A stretch of DNA of 9,620 bases from Candidatus Onthocola stercoravium (GTDB taxonomy: Bacteria > Bacillota_I > Bacilli_A > RF39 > UBA660). This document shows positions 6,127-9,620 of the stretch, in pieces (positions within the stretch are counted from its first letter, which is position 1; the number at the start of each line of letters is the position of its first letter). A program made the position numbers and the translations under genes. The notes below the pieces were generated by a model, which ran no database searches, had not been told where the DNA came from, and worked only from the letters and a program-made list of their open reading frames with translations. The stretch lies in contig DVHV01000110.1 in assembly GCA_018711775.1 (NCBI GenBank), positions 1 through 9,620 on the forward strand, written 5' to 3'.

Positions 6127-6718
6127 TTATGAATTAATTTATTTAGCCCAAGAGCAAAACGAAGCAGCCCAAGAATGCCTTTATCAAAAATATGATAGAT
6201 TAATAAATATACTAATTTCCAAAAAATATAGAAGATTAAAATATTTGAGCATTGATTTACAAGAAACATACAATGAATGTTTAAATGGCTTAAACGATGC
6301 TATTTTCAATTATAATCCAGATTGTAATACTACATTTGTAACATTTGCTTCTGTTATCATAGAAAAACGAATAAATTATTTAATAAGGAAAAGAAATACT
6401 GATAAAGAAAAGAATTTTAATAAATCCTTAGTTTTAGATTTTGAATATAATGATATTATTTTTAAAAAAAATATTTTAGATAATAAAAAAGAACCTTTAT
6501 CTATATGCTTAAGTAAAGAAAAGTATATTGAATTAATAAATGAAATTGTTGATAAACTTTCCCCTTTTGAATATGAAGTATATAAATTAATTTTACAGGA
6601 CTTAAAATATCAAGATATTGCCAAAAAAATGAATAAAACTCCCAAACAAATAGATAATGCTATTCAAAGAATAAAAAATAAATTGAAAACAGTGCTTAAA
6701 TCTATGAAAATTGCTTGA
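6119..6718 (+). CDS. SigH-like sigma-70 family RNA polymerase sigma factor
   Basis: The protein has 199 residues from the chosen start. It opens with NDYELIYLAQEQNEAAQECLYQKY, typical of SigH-type factors. A sigma-2 domain (about 20–92) includes the region 2 core-binding and -10 recognition helices and the FNYNPDCNTTFVTFA segment. After a variable linker (about 93–130), a sigma-4 domain (about 135–193) ends in a helix-turn-helix, LKYQDIAKKMNKTPKQIDNAIQRIKNKL. The position downstream of rlmB and upstream of secE–nusG is that of B. subtilis sigH. No rpmG lies between it and secE. Sporulation genes cannot be assumed in this lineage, so the regulon is unknown. The ATG at 6119 is preferred over an in-frame ATG at 6113, because GGA at 6108–6110 is eight bases from the first and only two from the second. 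It overlaps the rlmB-like gene by 8 bp. Confidence 0.85.
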   Translation: MNDYELIYLAQEQNEAAQECLYQKYDRLINILISKKYRRLKYLSIDLQETYNECLNGLNDAIFNYNPDCNTTFVTFASVIIEKRINYLIRKRNTDKEKNFNKSLVLDFEYNDIIFKKNILDNKKEPLSICLSKEKYIELINEIVDKLSPFEYEVYKLILQDLKYQDIAKKMNKTPKQIDNAIQRIKNKLKTVLKSMKIA

Positions 6719-6743
6719 AATTAATTAGTGTTTATGATATATT
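6715..6743 (+). promoter_or_regulatory. Promoter of the secE–nusG operon
   Basis: TTGAAA (6715–6720), TATATT (6738–6743), a 17-bp spacer and an extended -10 TGA (6735–6737) make a strong SigA-type promoter. The -35 overlaps the TGA stop of the sigma gene (6716–6718). The start falls near 6750, at the foot of the hairpin described next. Confidence 0.75.
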
Positions 6744-6750
6744 ACTAATG

Positions 6751-6769
6751 AACACGAAAGTGTTTTTTT
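6751..6769 (+). terminator. GAAA-tetraloop hairpin plus T-tract between the sigma gene and secE
   Basis: AACAC (6751–6755) pairs with GTGTT (6760–6764) across a GAAA tetraloop, and T continues to 6769. For transcripts coming from the rlmB-like and sigma genes this is a small intrinsic terminator. For transcripts from the secE promoter it lies at or within a base or two of the RNA 5' end, where it is too early to terminate and may instead protect the mRNA. The stem is only five pairs. Confidence 0.5.
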
Positions 6770-6788
6770 AAATGGAGGTTTTTTAAAA

Positions 6789-7052
6789 GTGACAAAAGAA
6801 GAAAAGAAAGTGTCCAAAAAAGATTTAAAAGTCAAAAAACAAGATAAGAAAAAGAAAGAAAAAAAAGAACCTAAAAAGCCTAGTGAAGGCTACTTTAAAC
6901 AAGTTCGTAAGGAAATGAAACTTGTTAAATGGCCAAGTGGCAAAGATGTTTTAAAATATACTGTCTCAACAATAATATTTTGTGTATTTTTATGCTTAAT
7001 ATTTATGGGACTAAATTTAATAATGTCATTAATTAGAGGATGGGTTGGATAA
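6789..7052 (+). CDS. secE: Preprotein translocase subunit SecE
   Basis: Small membrane subunit of the SecYEG channel, 87 residues. The first 33 residues are an extremely lysine- and glutamate-rich leader. The conserved amphipathic segment GYFKQVRKEMKLVKWPSGKDVLKY (34–57) follows, with the SecE signature VKWPS. A single membrane helix lies at about 59–82. The start codon is GTG (6789), with GGAGGT at 6774–6779 nine bases upstream. The gene adjoins nusG with TAATG (stop TAA 7050–7052, start ATG 7052–7054), as in most Bacillota. Expression is driven by the promoter at 6715–6743. Length and layout are normal for single-helix SecE; only the charged N-terminal tail is long. Confidence 0.95.
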   Translation: MTKEEKKVSKKDLKVKKQDKKKKEKKEPKKPSEGYFKQVRKEMKLVKWPSGKDVLKYTVSTIIFCVFLCLIFMGLNLIMSLIRGWVG

Positions 7053-7585
7053 TGGAAAAACAATGGTATGTAGTAAATACTTATTCTGGTCATGAAAGCA
7101 AAGTTAAAGAAAAATTAGAGGCTAGAACTGAATCGATGGGAATGCAAGATTACATTTTCCGTGTTATAATACCTGAAACTACTGAAGTAGAAGTAAAAGA
7201 TGGTGTTAAAAAGGAAAAAGTAAAGAAAATGTTTCCTGGTTATGTTTTAGTTGAAATGATTATGACTGATGAAGCTTGGTATATCGTTAGAAATACTCCA
7301 GGTGTAACAGGATTTATTGGTTCAAGTGGAAAAGGAGCTAAACCAACTCCATTATTACCTCAAGAAATTGATAGAATTCTTGCTAACATGGGCATGAGTA
7401 GAGTAAATATTGAAAATGATTTAAATGTTGGTGATACAGTAAATATTATCGATGGACCATTCAATGGTATGAGTGGTAAAGTTGATAACATTGACATTGA
7501 AAATAATCGACTTAATATCATTATTGATTTATTTGGTCAAGAAACAAATGTCGATGTTGAATTATATCAAGTAAGTAAAATATAA
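7052..7585 (+). CDS. nusG: Transcription termination/antitermination factor NusG
   Basis: The protein has 177 residues, normal for bacterial NusG. The NGN domain (about 1–110) begins KQWYVVNTYSGHESKVKEKL and contains KMFPGYVLVEM and WYIVRNTPGVTGFIG, the RNA polymerase-binding face. The KOW domain (about 125–175) has GDTVNIIDGPFNGMSGKVDNID. It binds elongating RNA polymerase and affects pausing, termination and coupling to the ribosome. An in-frame ATG at 7040 lies inside secE and would add MGWI; the ATG at 7052 matches the family start and overlaps the secE stop by one base, with GAGGA at 7036–7040 as ribosome binding site. In most Bacillota rplK and rplA follow nusG. Here a terminator and converging genes follow instead. 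Confidence 0.96.
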   Translation: MEKQWYVVNTYSGHESKVKEKLEARTESMGMQDYIFRVIIPETTEVEVKDGVKKEKVKKMFPGYVLVEMIMTDEAWYIVRNTPGVTGFIGSSGKGAKPTPLLPQEIDRILANMGMSRVNIENDLNVGDTVNIIDGPFNGMSGKVDNIDIENNRLNIIIDLFGQETNVDVELYQVSKI

Positions 7586-7614
7586 AACGAATAGCTAGTA
7601 ACTCTATTCGTTTT
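7584..7614. terminator. Bidirectional terminator between nusG and the VanZ–RDD gene
   Basis: AAAACGAATAG (7584–7594) and CTATTCGTTTT (7604–7614) form a perfect 11-bp stem with a nine-base loop. On the plus strand T continues to 7617, ending nusG. On the minus strand the stem ends in TTTT followed by ATATTTT, ending the VanZ–RDD transcript. The stops of both converging genes lie in or at the edge of the stem. Confidence 0.85.
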
Positions 7615-8752
7615 TTTCTTTGTCATCAACATCGTTTGTTTCAACTATTACCTCAGCAGTAGTACTAATCATTCTGGTTTTGCTCCATTTTTCATAAAAT
7701 ATCTTCTTGCTAACTGCTAATTTAAAGAAACATATAACATAATAAATAAATATAAATAGTAATACTAATAATACGGAATATACTAAAATAGTATCACTAA
7801 GATAAGAAATAATATTTGAACAAATTATTAATAATATTATTGGCAAACCTACATATCCTAAATAAAATAAAGCAGTCCTTAAAATCATTTGAAACAATGA
7901 TAATTTTTTGCTTTTATTAGAAACAATTTTAATTTTTAAAAACTTACATCCTAATGTTTGCCCTTTAAAAAGGTAAGGTAATAAAATAAAATATGCTACC
8001 ATAAATATTAAATAATATGAAAAGTTGGTCGAAAAATTAAATATTGTATTAATAATAACAAAAATAATTGTTGCAATAAACCAATCTAAACAGTAAGCCA
8101 AACTTCTTCTAATGATTGAAACTTTTCTTCCTAGAGCCTTGGCTATATCATCGATTTCCTCTCTATCTGGTAAAAATTTAAGTAACAAACTACCAACAAA
8201 GTATCCAACTAATCCCCCGAAAGTATTTAAGATTAAATCATCAACATCAAATAATCTATAACCGCGAGGATAAATAAAATATAATCCTGTGACTTGTGTA
8301 AGTTCAAAAAACAAACTTAATAAAAATGACCATAAAACTGTCCTTTTAAAACTAAATTTAAAATAATAATGCAAATATGCACCGAAAGGAATTGTTAAAA
8401 TAATATTAAATACTGGAACAATAAATTGACTACTTTTTAAAGCAGTAATATATGTAGAAAAATCATTTAAAACAAATCCACTATTATTTATAAAATCAGT
8501 TATAAAATTAAATGGTATAAGCTGTGTTGTTGGAGTAGTTAAAGCCATAACTTCTTCTCGTGATGGCAGTGGTAAAATTACTAAAAAATAAGCAGTTAGT
8601 AAATAAAGAATAAAAGAATAGATAATCAAAGCCCTATACCAATATACAGAACCATATTTATGATATTCTTTTAAAACATAAGGTAATGTTATCAAAAATG
8701 CAATAAAGGGAAATGTTATAAGTGCAATTTTTATTATAGATAAATAGTTCAT
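7604..8752 (-). CDS. VanZ-like / RDD fusion membrane protein
   Basis: The protein has 382 residues and about nine or ten hydrophobic helices. The N-terminal VanZ-like domain (about 40–195) has its signature at 149–185: FELTQVTGLYFIYPRGYR, then FDVDDLILNTFGG and LVGY, with the conserved E150, Q153, R163, D169, D172, N176 and G179. The C-terminal RDD domain (about 210–345) starts RRSLAYCLDW, with R216, A219 and D223 as the R/D residues, and continues KGQTLGCKFLKIKIV. A charged cytosolic tail closes the protein. VanZ of Enterococcus gives low-level teicoplanin resistance; the function of most homologues, and of VanZ–RDD fusions, is unknown. A cell-envelope role is inference. It follows the HD-domain gene by four bases. 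Its ribosome binding site AAGGA (complement of 8762–8766) lies inside that gene's last codons, so the pair is probably translationally coupled. Confidence 0.88.
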   Translation of the reverse strand: MNYLSIIKIALITFPFIAFLITLPYVLKEYHKYGSVYWYRALIIYSFILYLLTAYFLVILPLPSREEVMALTTPTTQLIPFNFITDFINNSGFVLNDFSTYITALKSSQFIVPVFNIILTIPFGAYLHYYFKFSFKRTVLWSFLLSLFFELTQVTGLYFIYPRGYRLFDVDDLILNTFGGLVGYFVGSLLLKFLPDREEIDDIAKALGRKVSIIRRSLAYCLDWFIATIIFVIINTIFNFSTNFSYYLIFMVAYFILLPYLFKGQTLGCKFLKIKIVSNKSKKLSLFQMILRTALFYLGYVGLPIILLIICSNIISYLSDTILVYSVLLVLLFIFIYYVICFFKLAVSKKIFYEKWSKTRMISTTAEVIVETNDVDDKEKNE

Positions 8753-8756
8753 ACTT

Positions 8757-9494
8757 CTAGTCCTTCTCTCTTAACTTTTTATTCTTTCCTGTAACTAATG
8801 CTAGATATCCTTCCAAACTGTGAAGATCTTTTCTCATGGCAACAATTTTATCAGCCTTTGACATTAATCTGCCTTCAATATAAAATGATTTCCTAAGGGA
8901 AAACGAACCAACTTTTCCAATTAATGTTGAAGATGTCATAATCTTTTTATATTTTTCAGGTAAGGCATCATATTTTTCTTGATTATTTAATTCCAATGGT
9001 ATTCCATCAATAGCTCGGACAGGTAAAGGAAACATATGATGAATTATTCCATCAATTATTACTAAAGAATCGTGTTCATCAACAAACACTTGGGGAAACC
9101 ATGTTATTGCATTGACACATGCTTCTAAAGGATGAGTAAAACCATGTAAATTTTTAAATTTTTTTTCTTTCGACTTTAAATTATTTTGCCAAGGTTCTTC
9201 ATATAAATCATGAAACATAGCAATATATATAGCAATATTTAAATTTATAAAGTTAAATTTATTTCCTTTTTTCTTTAATCTAGTTATAAGTTTATAAGTA
9301 ACAATAGCATCACAGATAATATGTTCTCCGATTGTTTTACAATCGTGATGCCAAAATGGATCTTTCATTCTTTTTATAAATTCTTTGTGATAACAAATTG
9401 GTCTTATGATAGCCCATAGTTTTTTTATATTATAACCAGTTAATTTATATTGTGCACAAAAAAATTTGTATTTTTCGTAAATTTCTTTTTTCAT
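8757..9494 (-). CDS. HD-domain phosphohydrolase of unknown substrate
   Basis: The 245-residue soluble protein has HD-superfamily metal ligands in order: candidate histidines H49/H50 and GEH (H58), then HD at H95-D96 in MFHDLYEEPW, H121 in THPLEA, H152-H153 in IIHHMFP, and D215 in SKADKIVA. There is no signal peptide, membrane helix, GYP motif or nucleotidyltransferase domain, so it is a stand-alone HD hydrolase. HD enzymes cleave phosphoester bonds of nucleotides or related molecules; the substrate here is unknown. The unusual EEPW right after the HD pair and the HHMFPLPVR segment may help define its subfamily. The start has GAGGA (complement of 9500–9504) upstream. It is the first gene of a two-gene minus-strand unit with the VanZ–RDD gene four bases downstream. 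Confidence 0.85.
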   Translation of the reverse strand: MKKEIYEKYKFFCAQYKLTGYNIKKLWAIIRPICYHKEFIKRMKDPFWHHDCKTIGEHIICDAIVTYKLITRLKKKGNKFNFINLNIAIYIAMFHDLYEEPWQNNLKSKEKKFKNLHGFTHPLEACVNAITWFPQVFVDEHDSLVIIDGIIHHMFPLPVRAIDGIPLELNNQEKYDALPEKYKKIMTSSTLIGKVGSFSLRKSFYIEGRLMSKADKIVAMRKDLHSLEGYLALVTGKNKKLREKD

Positions 9495-9540
9495 GATTGT
9501 CCTCTTTAAAATTATATTCTATTTAGTTGCTTGTACTTCT

Positions 9541-9569
9541 ATTATAAACTATTAAATATTTTTTTGAAA
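9541..9569 (-). promoter_or_regulatory. Possible promoter of the HD/VanZ–RDD unit
   Basis: The complement contains a perfect TATAAT (9541–9546). TTTCAA (9564–9569, three of six matches to -35) lies 17 bp upstream of it. A second TATAAT-like match sits nearer the gene. The rest of 9495–9620 is AT-rich, with no gene or other structure that I can support. Confidence 0.35.
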
Positions 9570-9620
9570 CCTTTTTACATTACAATTTAGTCACATTAGT
9601 AAATAGATAATTATCATTTC

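Noticed and set aside
6890..7093. Minus-strand open frame across the secE–nusG junction
   Set aside because: It is antisense to two well-conserved genes and has no ribosome binding site.
1..9620. CRISPR array, riboswitch, insertion sequence or rRNA
   Set aside because: I looked for regular direct repeats, transposase motifs, long structured leaders and rRNA signatures and saw none.

Overview
The window is AT-rich DNA from a low-GC Gram-positive bacterium. Several genes end in TGA (the Rel-family gene, rlmB-like, sigma-like) and no reading frame needs TGA as tryptophan, so the code is standard. That argues against Mycoplasma or Spiroplasma proper. The rlmB–sigma–secE–nusG order is the Bacillota housekeeping order, minus rpmG. 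Inference: a Bacilli or Mollicutes-neighbouring lineage; the species cannot be named from sequence alone.

Layout. 1–863 (minus): an FkbM-type methyltransferase that runs off the left edge. 957–2426 (plus): a Rel/SpoT-family (p)ppGpp enzyme with its own strong promoter. It has an intact HD hydrolase domain, an eroded synthetase active site, and ends just after the TGS domain. 2402–3319 (minus): a YtqA/YhcC-type radical SAM protein that overlaps the end of the Rel gene tail to tail. 3393–3468: tRNA-Thr(CGT) with a terminator. 3631–4203: an unassigned four-helix membrane protein, followed by a short coding remnant that looks like the end of a MazG-like pyrophosphohydrolase, then a terminator. 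4429–5388: a Na+/Ca2+-type antiporter. 5458–7585: rlmB-like methyltransferase, SigH-like sigma factor, secE and nusG. A bidirectional terminator separates these from a minus-strand pair, an HD-domain hydrolase (9494–8757) followed by a VanZ–RDD membrane fusion (8752–7604).

How the genes relate. Most of the content is core: ribosome and tRNA maturation (rlmB-like, YtqA-like, tRNA-Thr), transcription and secretion (sigma, NusG, SecE) and alarmone control (Rel). secE and nusG are translationally coupled and have their own promoter overlapping the end of the sigma gene. The HD/VanZ–RDD pair is tightly spaced and probably cotranscribed; its role is unknown.

The most notable observation is the Rel protein. 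Its hydrolase residues are all present. The synthetase domain has Gln where the catalytic Glu is expected and YFHD where RxKD or ExDD is expected, and the C-terminal regulatory half is missing. This suggests a mainly or only ppGpp-degrading enzyme. No clear novel multi-gene defence or mobile system was found.
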